A DNA stretch of 64,000 nucleotides, taken from Mesorhizobium sp. CAU 1732 (GTDB lineage: Bacteria; Pseudomonadota; Alphaproteobacteria; Rhizobiales; Rhizobiaceae). Both the position numbers and the translations under genes were made by a program. The notes under the pieces are model-generated. The model was not told where the DNA came from, made no database searches, and was given only the letters and a program-made list of their open reading frames with translations. Location: contig NZ_JBDQQR010000003.1 in assembly GCF_039888675.1 (NCBI RefSeq), positions 124,001 through 188,000 of the forward strand. Reading direction: 5' to 3'. Positions 28,182 to 36,779 of this stretch are shown here, piece by piece (within the stretch, counting starts at the first letter, position 1; the number at the start of each line of letters is the position of its first letter).

Positions 28182-28268
28182 ATGAAAGCGCTTTCAAATC
28201 AATGCATGTGCTTGGTGAAGCCAGCCCGATGCCGGTCTTCGGCGCCGCGGCTTTGCCGCGTTCGCTGA
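28182..28268 (+). pseudogene. Possible remnant of a gene start (28 codons)
   Basis: A strong Shine-Dalgarno GGGAGGG sits 9 nt before ATG AAA GCG CTT. MKAL is a common beginning of MDR alcohol dehydrogenases, but the frame loses any family resemblance after about four codons and stops after 28. It may be the 5' scar of a deleted gene or chance. Codons 1-5 also form a perfect 14-bp palindrome. Confidence 0.25.
28183..28196. promoter_or_regulatory. LacI-family-like palindrome
   Basis: TGAAAGCGCTTTCA is a perfect 14-bp palindrome with the central CG typical of LacI/GalR-family operators. No lacI-type gene is in the window, and the site overlaps the orphan start codon at 28182, so its relevance is uncertain. 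Confidence 0.3.
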
Positions 28269-28276
28269 CCTGTTCA

Positions 28277-28308
28277 GAGTGAGCCTGCCCACCAGGGCAG
28301 GCTCACTC
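28277..28308. terminator. Strong bidirectional hairpin
   Basis: GAGTGAGCCTGCCC and GGGCAGGCTCACTC form a perfect 14-bp stem with a 4-nt ACCA loop. It lies 5 bp from the stop of the leftward hydrolase gene and after the rightward unit, so it can end transcription from both sides. No T-tract is present. Confidence 0.6.
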
Positions 28309-28313
28309 GCCAC

Positions 28314-29408
28314 TTACGCAGCGAGATGCTGACTGAAGAAGCTGGTCAGCTTGTCGAACGGGATCACGTCCACCTTGTCGTAAAGATCGGTGTGGTTGGC
28401 GCCCGGAATGATCATGAGTTCCTTCGGCTCCGCCGCAGCGGCGAAGGCCGTTTCGCTGAAGTAACGCGAATGGGCCTTCTCGCCATGAATGATGAGGACC
28501 GGGCGCGGCGAAATCTCGGCGATGTAATTCAGGATCGGCATGTTCATGAAGGACAGCGGAGTCGTCAGGCTCCACGAGGCATTCGAGTTTATGGCTCGCG
28601 GGTGGAAACCTCGGGGCGTCTTATAGTAGTCAGCGTATTCCACGACAAACTGCGGCTCACCACCTTTCAGCTCCAGCGAGACAGGACCATAAGCGGGAGT
28701 GCCTTCTTCTGCGTCTTCCCAACGCTGCCGGCTCAGTTGCTCCAGCGTCTCCGAGCGCTGTTCCAGGGTGACGCTGTCGTTGTAGCCCTTCGACATGACG
28801 CGGGTCATGTCATACATGGTGCTGGCAACGATCGCCTTGACGCGCTTGTCGGCAGCTACGGCGCTCAACGCCATGCCGCCCCAGCCGCAGATGCCGATGA
28901 CACCGATACGCTCGCGGTCGACGGAAGCGTGCAGACCGAGATAATCCACCCCCGCCATGAAATCCTCGGTGTTGATGTCTGGCGACGCGACGTTGCGAGG
29001 CTCACCGCCGCTTTCGCCGGTAAAGGACGGATCGAAAGCCAGCGTGACGAAGCCGCGCTCGGCCATGGTCTGCGCATAGAGACCCGATGACTGCTCCTTG
29101 ACCGCACCGAACGGTCCGCTGACGACAATGGCCGGCAGGCGGTTATCGGCACGATCCTTCGGCAGATAGAGGTCACCTGTCAGGGTGATGCCGTAGCGGT
29201 TCTTGAACGTGACCTTCTCGTGATCGACACGCTCACTGCGCGGAAAAACCTTATCCCATTCGTCTGACATATTCTGAGCCTTTGCTTTGAGGGTGTTGAA
29301 CGTCGAAGCTACGCCGAATGCGGCGACGCCCGCGCCAGTCAGTTTCAGAAGCTCGCGTCGGTGAACGACGTGAGGCGATGGATTCTTTTCAGAGGTATTC
29401 GTAGGCAT
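28314..29408 (-). CDS. Exported alpha/beta hydrolase, dienelactone-hydrolase-like
   Basis: The 364-aa protein has a Tat-like signal (HRRELLKLTGAGVAAFGVA, residues 16-34, then AKAQ). The mature domain carries a Cys nucleophile elbow GICGWGG, as in dienelactone hydrolases, and a C-terminal GANHTDLYD with the catalytic His. Such proteins hydrolyse esters or lactones; the substrate is unknown. The ATG has GGAGATCC upstream. It follows the MFS gene by 44 bp on the same strand and may share its LysR-controlled promoter. Confidence 0.85.
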   Translation of the reverse strand: MPTNTSEKNPSPHVVHRRELLKLTGAGVAAFGVASTFNTLKAKAQNMSDEWDKVFPRSERVDHEKVTFKNRYGITLTGDLYLPKDRADNRLPAIVVSGPFGAVKEQSSGLYAQTMAERGFVTLAFDPSFTGESGGEPRNVASPDINTEDFMAGVDYLGLHASVDRERIGVIGICGWGGMALSAVAADKRVKAIVASTMYDMTRVMSKGYNDSVTLEQRSETLEQLSRQRWEDAEEGTPAYGPVSLELKGGEPQFVVEYADYYKTPRGFHPRAINSNASWSLTTPLSFMNMPILNYIAEISPRPVLIIHGEKAHSRYFSETAFAAAAEPKELMIIPGANHTDLYDKVDVIPFDKLTSFFSQHLAA

Positions 29409-29452
29409 TTTGGATCTCCTGCCTGGTTGGAACGAACCTTTGGTTGGATGAC

Positions 29453-30652
29453 TTATGGCTGTGAACAGTCAGACTTGAGCAGCCGCTGCCCAGTGCCGAT
29501 GAGGCTGATTGCGAAGCCGGCGAGAACCACACTGCCGATGAAGGTCGCGATGATCGTCAGGCCGTCCAGAAGCAGCCCGCCAATGACCGCGCCCAGCAGG
29601 ATCGAGGCCTGGATGGCCGCAACCATGAGGCTGCCGGCAGCCTCGGGCGCATCGGCCGCGTTCTGCGACATCCATGTCATCCAGATGACCGACATGGCAG
29701 TGTTCATCGCGCCCCAAAGAGCGAGGAACAGGCCGGCGGCGGCAACCGAACCGCCAAGAAGCAGAAGTCCCAGCGTGCAGCCGCCCATCAGTAGCGCCGG
29801 CAGCCGCAGCAGGGGTGCCACATCGCCGCTCACGAAACGACCCGCCGCCCAGGTGCCGACGAAACCGGCGCAGCCCAGTAAGAGCAGAAGGATCGACAGC
29901 GTCCCAACCCCCACGCCCGTCACCTGCTCCAGGAACGGGCGCAGATAGGTGAACATGGTGAAAGCGGAGCCCCAGGACAGCATCGCCGCGATCAACCCGC
30001 GCAGGAAGTAAGGGCGCTTGAGCAGATCGGTCATGGTCCTGAAGTCCTGGCGCCGGCTTGCGGGCAGTGACGGCAGCGCCACCATATGCCAGACCAGATT
30101 GCCGGCGACGATCGGCGTCAGTGCCCAAAACACCGCGCGCCAGCCGAACATATCGGCCAGATAGCTGCCTATCGGCGCAGCGAAGGCCGCCGCGATGGCC
30201 TGCCCGCCATACATCAGGGCGAGTGCACGAGGCACGTCACTCTCGGGAACCAGCCGCATGATGACGGCAGTGGCCAACGCCCAGAAGCCGCCGATGCAGA
30301 TGCCCAGCAGCGCGCGGCCGATCATGAGCACCGCGAAATTCGGCGAGGTCGCCACAAGAACCAGTGACAGCAACATCAGGGCGGTCATCGCGACCAGCAC
30401 CCATTTCCGGTTCAGCGTCCCGGCGGCCGTGGTGATGATCATGCTGGCCGCCATCGCAAAGAGGCCGCTGATCGAAATCGCCTGCCCCGTCTGTCCGGTG
30501 GTTGCGTTTAGCCCTTCTGCCATCGGCGTAAGCAGGCTGACCGGCATGAATTCCGAAGCGATCAGCATCGCCACGCAGAGCGTCATGGAAAGCACCGCCC
30601 CCCAGGCGGTGGATGGCTCGCTGCGTATGTTGGATGTGGTCGTGATGAGCAT
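29453..30652 (-). CDS. MFS transporter, drug/sugar efflux (DHA1-like)
   Basis: The 399-aa inner-membrane protein has 12 predicted helices, the motif-A-like loop after helix 2 (AAGTLNRKWVLV) and motif-C-like GIGVGTLS and related glycine-rich helices. It resembles arabinose- or drug-efflux MFS carriers with 12 TM segments. It is divergent from a LysR gene, with a T-N11-A box between, and probably exports a toxic compound related to the adjacent hydrolase. Confidence 0.9.
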   Translation of the reverse strand: MLITTTSNIRSEPSTAWGAVLSMTLCVAMLIASEFMPVSLLTPMAEGLNATTGQTGQAISISGLFAMAASMIITTAAGTLNRKWVLVAMTALMLLSLVLVATSPNFAVLMIGRALLGICIGGFWALATAVIMRLVPESDVPRALALMYGGQAIAAAFAAPIGSYLADMFGWRAVFWALTPIVAGNLVWHMVALPSLPASRRQDFRTMTDLLKRPYFLRGLIAAMLSWGSAFTMFTYLRPFLEQVTGVGVGTLSILLLLLGCAGFVGTWAAGRFVSGDVAPLLRLPALLMGGCTLGLLLLGGSVAAAGLFLALWGAMNTAMSVIWMTWMSQNAADAPEAAGSLMVAAIQASILLGAVIGGLLLDGLTIIATFIGSVVLAGFAISLIGTGQRLLKSDCSQP

Positions 30653-30700
30653 CCTCGGCCCCTGCTTGAACGTGCAGGGTCAAGGTAATCCTTGAGCCAT

Positions 30701-30728
30701 CATGCGATTAGCCGTAGAAATCCGCATG
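30701..30728. promoter_or_regulatory. LysR-type box between MFS and lysR genes
   Basis: Inverted arms CATGCG (30701-30706) and CGCATG (30723-30728) enclose ATT-N9-AAT, which fits T-N11-A. Position in the divergent spacer suggests control of the MFS gene and autoregulation. Confidence 0.45.
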
Positions 30729-30783
30729 AACTTATCGACACAGACGAACAATCAAGACACAGTGAGAGAGGCGAAGGGCCTTT

Positions 30784-31671
30784 ATGGTCAAGACCGACCT
30801 TAACCAACTGACCTGGTTTCAAGCCGTTGCCGAGGAGCGCAGCTTCACCAAGGCGGCAGCGAAGCTCGGCGTGTCGCAATCAACGCTCAGCCATGCGATC
30901 AAGCAACTTGAGGAGCGTATGGGGATACGGTTGCTGACACGTACGACCCGCAATGTCGCGACGACCCTTGCAGGCGAAAGACTTCTCCAGACGATCGCAC
31001 CACGTATCGGCGAAATCGAAGACGAAATTGCCGCCTTGATGGCTTTTCGCGAGAAGCCATCGGGCTCGATCAGGCTGACCCTGTCCGACCACGCACTGGA
31101 AAGCGTCGTATGGCCAAAGCTCAAGCCGGTGCTCGCCGCTTATCCCGATATTGGCGTCGAACTGATCCTGGACAGCATGTTCCGCAACATCGTCGAAGAG
31201 GGCTTCGACGCGGGCGTGCGGTTGGGGGAGAGCGTCGAAAAGGACATGATCGCGGTTCGAATTGGTCCGGACTGGCGTTTGGTGGCCGTGGCTTCTCCCG
31301 ATTATTTTGCTGCGCATGGTGTGCCTGAGCACCCACAGAATCTGGTCCGGCACGTCTGCATCAACATGCGTCACGAGACCGCCGGGGGCCTATATGCCTG
31401 GGAATTCGAAAAGGATGGGCAGGCGTTGCGTGTCCGGGTAAACGGACAATTGACCTTCAACAACTCGTACGCGATGATCGATGCCGCGGTGAACGGCTAC
31501 GGCATCGCCTATGTCCCAGAAAACATCGTCGAGCGGCACATCGCTGCGGGCCTGCTCGTGCAGGTCCTGGACGATTGGTCGCCCTTCTTCGATGGCTATT
31601 TCCTCTACTATCCGAGCCGCCGCCAGAATCTTCCCGCGTTCAAGGTGATCGTCGATGCGCTGCGGCATTGA
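30784..31671 (+). CDS. LysR family transcriptional regulator
   Basis: The 295-aa protein has the LysR winged HTH (FTKAAAKLGVSQSTLSHAIKQLEERMG) and an effector domain of the type seen in regulators of MFS or aromatic-stress genes (LRLTLSDHALESVVWP-like region, with DAGVRLGESVEKDM). It is divergent from the MFS transporter and likely its activator or repressor. Confidence 0.92.
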   Translation: MVKTDLNQLTWFQAVAEERSFTKAAAKLGVSQSTLSHAIKQLEERMGIRLLTRTTRNVATTLAGERLLQTIAPRIGEIEDEIAALMAFREKPSGSIRLTLSDHALESVVWPKLKPVLAAYPDIGVELILDSMFRNIVEEGFDAGVRLGESVEKDMIAVRIGPDWRLVAVASPDYFAAHGVPEHPQNLVRHVCINMRHETAGGLYAWEFEKDGQALRVRVNGQLTFNNSYAMIDAAVNGYGIAYVPENIVERHIAAGLLVQVLDDWSPFFDGYFLYYPSRRQNLPAFKVIVDALRH

Positions 31672-31803
31672 AACCGAAGCGAGGGTTGATCGGCCCGCGT
31701 TCCATTTGATTGCACGGCGCGGCGCGCCGCTTCAGGACAGAACTATGAGCCGTTCTTGAACAGAATGCGCTTGTGAGCGATGCCCGGATGGCCATCCATA
31801 CAG

Positions 31804-31819
31804 TTAGCCGTTGCGCTAA
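31804..31819. promoter_or_regulatory. Candidate ArsR operator
   Basis: TTAGC-N6-GCTAA inverted repeat, 26 bp upstream of the ArsR-type start, compatible with autoregulation. Confidence 0.35.
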
Positions 31820-31844
31820 GTCTTGCGCCATGATACTTAGCCTT

Positions 31845-32186
31845 ATGGATCAGTATACGGAAAACCTCGACGCCATCTTTCAGTCGCTGGCCGATCCCAC
31901 GCGTCGCGCCGTCATCGCGCGCCTGGGCAAAGGGCCAGCGAGCGTTACCGACCTCGCGAAGCCGTTCGAGATGGCCCTGCCCTCATTCATGAAACACGTC
32001 CGGCAGCTCGAAGGCAGCGGCCTGATCCGCACACAAAAGCATGGGCGCGTGCGCACCTGCATCATCGAGGAGAACAAGTTCGCGATGGTCGACGCATGGC
32101 TCAAGGAGCAGCGCACCCTTTGGGAGGCCCGGCTCGACCGGTTGGATGCATTTGCGATGAAGACGATGAAGGAAAGCACGAAATGA
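31845..32186 (+). CDS. ArsR family winged-helix regulator
   Basis: The 113-aa protein has an ArsR fold: LADPTRRAVIARLGKGPASVTDLAKPFEMALPSFMKHVRQLEGSGLI. It lacks the metal-binding ELCVCDL motif and belongs to the group commonly paired with SRPBCC/AHSA1 proteins. Its stop overlaps the start of the tandem AHSA1 gene (ATGA), so the two are co-translated. ATG at 31845 is chosen by alignment of the domain start. Confidence 0.9.
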   Translation: MDQYTENLDAIFQSLADPTRRAVIARLGKGPASVTDLAKPFEMALPSFMKHVRQLEGSGLIRTQKHGRVRTCIIEENKFAMVDAWLKEQRTLWEARLDRLDAFAMKTMKESTK

Positions 32187-33106
32187 TATCGAAATCGGAC
32201 CCTGAGCACACGCCTGCTGCACACGATCGTGCGGAAAGCCGCTTTGCGACGCTGACTTTCGAGCGGGAGGTGGCCGCGCCATTGTCGGCACTCTGGCAGG
32301 TCTGGACCGCTCCAGCCGCGCGGACGATCTGGTCCGCTCCCACACCCTCGGTCGTCGTGGAGTTTCTGGAGGCCGATACCAGGGTGGGTGGACGCGAAGT
32401 CTCGCTCTGCAAAAGCGAGGGCCAGCCGGATATCCGCTGCGAGTGTGGCTGGCTTGAGTTGCAGCCGGAGTTGCGCAGCGTGAACTACGAAGTGATCTCA
32501 TCCGAGGGAGTGACGCAATCGGCGGCGCTGGTGACGGCCGATTTCTCCGGCACTGACGAGCGCAGCCGGCTGGTCGTGACGGTGCAGCTTTCCGCACAGG
32601 CCGAGAACATGGAGGCCGGCTATCGGCAGGGTTTCAATGCGGGATTGGACAATCTCGCAGGGGCGGCCAAACGAACGATGGTGCTGCAACGGGTGATACG
32701 GGCACCGCGATCCATCGTCTGGAATAGCTGGATGAACCCCGAGGCGCTGCCGCAATGGTGGGGGCCAGACGGGTTTTCGTGCCGGACCAAGCGGATCGAC
32801 CTGCGAACGGGCGGCGAATGGGTGTTCGACATGATCGCACCTGACGGCACGGTGTTCCCGAACCACCACCTGTACACCGAGGTCAGGCCCGAGGAGAGAA
32901 TCCGCTATACGCTGCTATGGGGAGAGAATGGACCGAAGCATGCCGACGCCTGGGCCTCGCTCGAGGCTCAGGACGGAGCGACGAAAGTCACGCTGGGCAT
33001 GGTATTCAGCACGGCTGCCGAGTTCCAGGACGCGAAGGGCTTCGGTGCCGTGGAACTGGGCCTGCAAACGCTGGGGAAACTGGAGCATTTCATCACATCC
33101 CGCTGA
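32183..33106 (+). CDS. Tandem SRPBCC (AHSA1-like) protein
   Basis: The 307-aa protein contains two AHSA1/START-like hydrophobic-pocket domains in tandem: residues about 15-145 (FEREVAAPLSALWQVWTAP) and about 165-303 (LQRVIRAPRSIVWNSWMNPEALPQWWGPDGF). The second has the standard motif WWGPDGF; the first is more diverged. Such proteins bind small hydrophobic ligands. The ATGA overlap with the arsR-type gene supports one functional unit. Two domains in one chain are less common than the usual single one. Confidence 0.88.
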   Translation: MISKSDPEHTPAAHDRAESRFATLTFEREVAAPLSALWQVWTAPAARTIWSAPTPSVVVEFLEADTRVGGREVSLCKSEGQPDIRCECGWLELQPELRSVNYEVISSEGVTQSAALVTADFSGTDERSRLVVTVQLSAQAENMEAGYRQGFNAGLDNLAGAAKRTMVLQRVIRAPRSIVWNSWMNPEALPQWWGPDGFSCRTKRIDLRTGGEWVFDMIAPDGTVFPNHHLYTEVRPEERIRYTLLWGENGPKHADAWASLEAQDGATKVTLGMVFSTAAEFQDAKGFGAVELGLQTLGKLEHFITSR

Positions 33107-33142
33107 AATGCTGCAGCTCCCGTCGGCTCGAAGAGGCCGGGC

Positions 33143-34114
33143 TCACAGCTCGGCATGCATGTCCCGAAACAGGCGCGGCGCGACGCCGAAGCAGCGCTCG
33201 AAGGCTTCCGCGAGGCGCGTTGGCGGGAACAGTCCCACCTGCGTCGCGACCGACTTCAGTGATAGTCCACGCGACAGAAGCATGCGCGCCGCATCGAGCC
33301 GGGCGGCCTCCACGAAGCGGGCCGGCGTCTCGCCGATCGCCGCCACGAATTTGCGATGGAAGGTTCGTTCCGACAGACCGGCACGTTCAGCGAGCGACGG
33401 CACGTCCAGCGGCGCGTCAAGGTTCGCCTGCATCCACCCGATCAGGTCGGCGAACGGGCTATCCCCCTTCACCTGCGCCTTGAGAACCGGGCTGAACTGG
33501 GATTGATAGCCCGGGCGCCGGGCGTAAAGCACCAGCCTTTTGGCGACCTCCCCGGCGATCGAGGCGTCGTGATCCTGCGCGACCATCGCCAGAGCCATGT
33601 CGATGCCGGTGGTCACTCCGGCCGATGTCCAGAGGCGGCCATCGACCACATAAAGCGCCTCGGGATCGACCGCGGCCTTGGGAAAAGTCTTCGCAAGAGG
33701 CTCACAGGAATCCCAGTGCGTCGCGACGCGGCGGCCATCGAACAGCCCGAGTCCGGCCAGGACAAAGCCGCCGGTGCAGATCGAGCCGAAGCGCTCCGCC
33801 TCCCCTGCGAGGCGCGGGAGGGCTTCAAGCAAGGCAGAATCCTCCGCCGCCCGCATGACGGGTTCGCGTTCTGCTCCCGCAACCAGCACCGTTCGGGCAT
33901 CCACGGGTCGAAGGTCTGCGATCGGCCGTGTCTCCAGCGTGACCCCACTGCTGCTTTCGACGCTGCCGCCCTGGGCCGATGCGAGCAAGACCGTGTAGAA
34001 TGCCGGCTTCCCGCGCTGGCTCAGAGCGCGATTGGCGCCGCTGAAAACCGATGCAGGCCCTGAGACGTCAAGCAGTTCGAAACCCGGATAGACGATGAAG
34101 GCGACGTGATGCAT
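33143..34114 (-). CDS. GlxA family transcriptional regulator (DJ-1/PfpI plus AraC HTH)
   Basis: The 323-aa protein joins an N-terminal DJ-1/PfpI domain (residues about 5-175, with the SICTGGFVLA nucleophile-elbow Cys) to a C-terminal AraC/XylS double helix-turn-helix (about 215-320: DVPSLAERAGLSERTFHRKFV). It is divergent from a membrane DJ-1/PfpI gene and has a perfect 10-bp inverted repeat immediately upstream of its start codon, suggesting autoregulation. Confidence 0.92.
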   Translation of the reverse strand: MHHVAFIVYPGFELLDVSGPASVFSGANRALSQRGKPAFYTVLLASAQGGSVESSSGVTLETRPIADLRPVDARTVLVAGAEREPVMRAAEDSALLEALPRLAGEAERFGSICTGGFVLAGLGLFDGRRVATHWDSCEPLAKTFPKAAVDPEALYVVDGRLWTSAGVTTGIDMALAMVAQDHDASIAGEVAKRLVLYARRPGYQSQFSPVLKAQVKGDSPFADLIGWMQANLDAPLDVPSLAERAGLSERTFHRKFVAAIGETPARFVEAARLDAARMLLSRGLSLKSVATQVGLFPPTRLAEAFERCFGVAPRLFRDMHAEL

Positions 34115-34149
34115 TGGCAGAAATTACCAGCTCTTTGTCATTTCTGCCA
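34115..34149. promoter_or_regulatory. Inverted repeat upstream of the GlxA-type regulator
   Basis: TGGCAGAAAT (34115-34124) and ATTTCTGCCA (34140-34149) are perfect 10-bp inverted arms with a 15-bp spacer, starting right next to the regulator start codon and upstream of the divergent PfpI gene. Likely operator for both. Confidence 0.55.
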
Positions 34150-34244
34150 GGCGTCGCTTCCGATAGAGTCCAGATAGGCAAGCGCCGGAAAGACCAGCCG
34201 GCCAATTGAACCGTAAAGTCCGTCTCATCCAAGGAGACCCGGTG

Positions 34245-35393
34245 ATGTCGAGATCATATTTCTTTTGGGGTGGGCTCGCTCTCATTGCGCTTTCTCTGGC
34301 TGGTTTCGGCGGCTGGGTGTTCAGCCTCCCGTCCGCGACGGCATCCGCCGAGGCGCCGCCGGTACCACAGGAAGAGGCGGACGCGATGCTCATCTCACTC
34401 AAGCCCGCGAAACGCGAGCGCCCGCTGGTGGCGGTAATCGGCATCAACGACGCCACAGAGACGACCGACTATCTGATGCCGACCGGCATTCTGCGCCGCG
34501 CCGACGTGGCCGACGTGACGCTGCTGGCGACCGGACCGGGACCGGTGCGGCTCTACCCCGCGCTCATTGTCGAACCTGACGCGACCATCGCGGCGTTCGA
34601 TGCAGCGCACCCCGAAGGCGCGGACTATGTGATCGTGCCCGCCATGAGCCGTGACGACGATCCCGCAGTGATCGCCTGGCTGCATAGTCAAGCGGAGAAG
34701 GGCGCGACGATCCTCGGCATCTGTGCCGGCGCCAAGGTCGTCGCGGCGGCTGGCCTGCTCGACGGCAAGCGCGCGACGACGCACTGGTACTATCTCGATG
34801 AGATGCTGAAGCGCAGCCCGACTGTTCGATATGTCGCCGACCGGCGCATGGTCGCGGACGGGAGCGTGGTCACGACGACCGGAATCTCCGCCTCCATGCC
34901 CATGATGCTGACGCTGATCGAGGCGATCGCCGGACGCACCAGGGCTGAAGCAGTTGCGCGCGACCTAGGCATCGAAAGGTGGGATTCCCGGCACGCGAGT
35001 GGCGCGTTCCGGTTCACACGCCCCTTCGCGACGACGGTGCTCGCCAACAGAATGGCCTTCTGGAACCGGGAAGAGCTCGGCATCTCCCTCGAGCCGGGCA
35101 TGGACGAGGTGTCGCTTGCATTGGTGGCCGATGCGTGGTCGCGGACCTATCGCTCGAATGTGGCGGTTTTTGCCGGGACGGACGCGGTGGAGAGCCGCAA
35201 CGGCGTACGCCTTATTCCCGACCGTGTCGACGCCGGCATGCCCGAAGAGCGGCGCGTCTCGACCTTTCCCGACCGCAAGCCCGCCGACGCGCTTGATCTC
35301 ACGCTCGACGCGATCGCGGTACGCTATGGTGAACGAACCACCGATATCGTCGCGATGCAGCTCGAATATCCGAGGTCGGGAGCGAACCGATGA
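34245..35393 (+). CDS. Membrane-anchored DJ-1/PfpI family protein
   Basis: The 382-aa protein begins with a signal-anchor (YFFWGGLALIALSLAGFGGWVF, residues about 4-25) that would place the rest outside the inner membrane. A DJ-1/PfpI domain follows (LVAVIGINDATETTDYL to about residue 235) with GICAGAKVVAAAG supplying the conserved Cys. The C-terminal ~150 residues have no recognised domain. ATG at 34245 has AAGGAG 8 nt upstream. It shares its DJ-1 domain type with the divergent regulator. Confidence 0.82.
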   Translation: MSRSYFFWGGLALIALSLAGFGGWVFSLPSATASAEAPPVPQEEADAMLISLKPAKRERPLVAVIGINDATETTDYLMPTGILRRADVADVTLLATGPGPVRLYPALIVEPDATIAAFDAAHPEGADYVIVPAMSRDDDPAVIAWLHSQAEKGATILGICAGAKVVAAAGLLDGKRATTHWYYLDEMLKRSPTVRYVADRRMVADGSVVTTTGISASMPMMLTLIEAIAGRTRAEAVARDLGIERWDSRHASGAFRFTRPFATTVLANRMAFWNREELGISLEPGMDEVSLALVADAWSRTYRSNVAVFAGTDAVESRNGVRLIPDRVDAGMPEERRVSTFPDRKPADALDLTLDAIAVRYGERTTDIVAMQLEYPRSGANR

Positions 35394-35530
35394 CCGTGTC
35401 AGCCGACGCCCTGTATTTTTCCGACTTGGTGTCGGGTTCCCGCAGTTCCGTTCGTCGTTACTATAGCAGGCGGCGAATGGCCGCCCGCGGAACCGAACTA
35501 TCCAACCGAAACCGAACCAGGGAGAGACCC

Positions 35531-35974
35531 ATGCCCAGCACGATCCGTCTTCACCGCGTCTTCGCCGCCAAGCCCGACAAGCTTTATCGCGCCTTCCTCG
35601 AACCTGATGCGGTAGCGAGCTGGCTTCCACCCTTTGGCTTCGTCTGTACCGTCCATGAGCTGGATGCGAAGGTCGGTGGCAAGCATCGGATGTCGTTCCG
35701 GAATTTCACCACGGGGCACAGCCATTCCTTTGGCGGCACCTACCTGGAACTCGTTCCGGGTGAACGGCTCGTCTATACCGACACATTCGACGACGCCAAT
35801 TTGCCGGGTGAAATGAAGGTTACGGTCGAATTGAAGGCCGTGTCTGTCGGCACGGAAGTCAACATCAAGCAGGAAGGCGTGCCGGATGTGATCCCCGCCG
35901 AGGCCTGCTATCTCGGCTGGCAGGAATCCCTGCGCAAGCTCGCGAAACTCGTCGAGCCCGAGATCAACCAGTAG
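35531..35974 (+). CDS. SRPBCC (AHSA1-like) family protein
   Basis: The 147-aa single-domain protein shows the AHSA1 pattern: RVFAAKPDKLYRAFLEPDAVASWLPPFGF near the N-terminus, GGTYLELVPGERLVYTDTF in the middle and a C-terminal long helix with GWQESLRKLAKLVE. It likely binds a small hydrophobic ligand. ATG at 35531 has GGGAGAGACCC upstream; the longer frame to 35390 has no homology in its extra part. Confidence 0.9.
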   Translation: MPSTIRLHRVFAAKPDKLYRAFLEPDAVASWLPPFGFVCTVHELDAKVGGKHRMSFRNFTTGHSHSFGGTYLELVPGERLVYTDTFDDANLPGEMKVTVELKAVSVGTEVNIKQEGVPDVIPAEACYLGWQESLRKLAKLVEPEINQ

Positions 35975-36057
35975 CGGCGTGCCACATCCAGGAGACTTCC
36001 GGGCTCTTCGCGACTCAATCCTGTTGCAAGGGCAGCTTTCCTCGCCGATGGTGGCGA

Positions 36058-36081
36058 GGCGGCTGCCGTACTGCAGCCGCC
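36058..36081. terminator. Hairpin between the AHSA1 and PaiB-like genes
   Basis: GGCGGCTGC and GCAGCCGCC form a 9-bp perfect stem with a 6-nt loop, 84 bp after the AHSA1 stop. No T-tract follows, so it is a weak terminator candidate. Confidence 0.4.
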
Positions 36082-36113
36082 AGTTCGCCGGATGAGTTTG
36101 CAAGGACAAGACG

Positions 36114-36740
36114 ATGTATGTGCCGCCAGCCTTTCGTGAAGACGACCCGGTGGAATTGCGCCGGATCATGCGCGAAGCGCGCCTGGCAACGCTCGTCACG
36201 ATGACTGCCGACGGTCTCCTCGCGACGCCGTTGCCGCTGTTTCTTGAAGACGAAGGCGAGCATGGCGTGCTGTGCGGCCACCTCGCAAAAGCCAACCCGC
36301 AATGGAAAACACCTGCGGCAGGCGAGGCGCTCGTCATCTTTTCCGGCCCGGACGCCTATGTGACGCCGTCATGGTATGCGACGAAGCAGGAGCACGGCAA
36401 AGTGGTTCCGACATGGAACTACGTCGCTGTCCATGCCTATGGGCAGGCCGAGTTCTTCGAGGACGAGGATCGCCTGCTCGACATGGTCACCCGCCTCACC
36501 GACCTGCACGAGGGAAGCCGGGAAGCTCCGTGGGGGGTGACGGACGCACCCGAGATGTTCATCAAGTCGCAGCTCAAGGGCATCGTCGGATTGAGGATTC
36601 CCATCAGCCGTATCGAGGGCAAACGCAAGATGAGCCAGAACCGCCCCGCCGCCGATCGCGAGGGCGTGGCGGGTGGTTTGGCCGCAAGCGAACGGCCTTC
36701 CGACAGGCACGTCGCGCCACTCGTTGCTCGGCCAACTTGA
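36114..36740 (+). CDS. FMN-binding negative transcriptional regulator, PaiB family
   Basis: The 208-aa protein matches PaiB over its length: MYVPPAFREDD at the N-terminus, the split-barrel flavin-binding region (LATLVTMTADGLLATPLPLF, GHLAKANPQW) and KVVPTWNYVAVHAYG, followed by IVGLRIPISRIEGKRKMSQNR. PaiB-like proteins bind FMN and were named as repressors of sporulation and protease genes in Bacillus; in proteobacteria the role is unclear. No partner PaiA acetyltransferase is adjacent. Confidence 0.92.
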   Translation: MYVPPAFREDDPVELRRIMREARLATLVTMTADGLLATPLPLFLEDEGEHGVLCGHLAKANPQWKTPAAGEALVIFSGPDAYVTPSWYATKQEHGKVVPTWNYVAVHAYGQAEFFEDEDRLLDMVTRLTDLHEGSREAPWGVTDAPEMFIKSQLKGIVGLRIPISRIEGKRKMSQNRPAADREGVAGGLAASERPSDRHVAPLVARPT

Positions 36741-36779
36741 TGGCAATCGACCGGTAGTTACGCCCCTCAGCGCCCGCTG

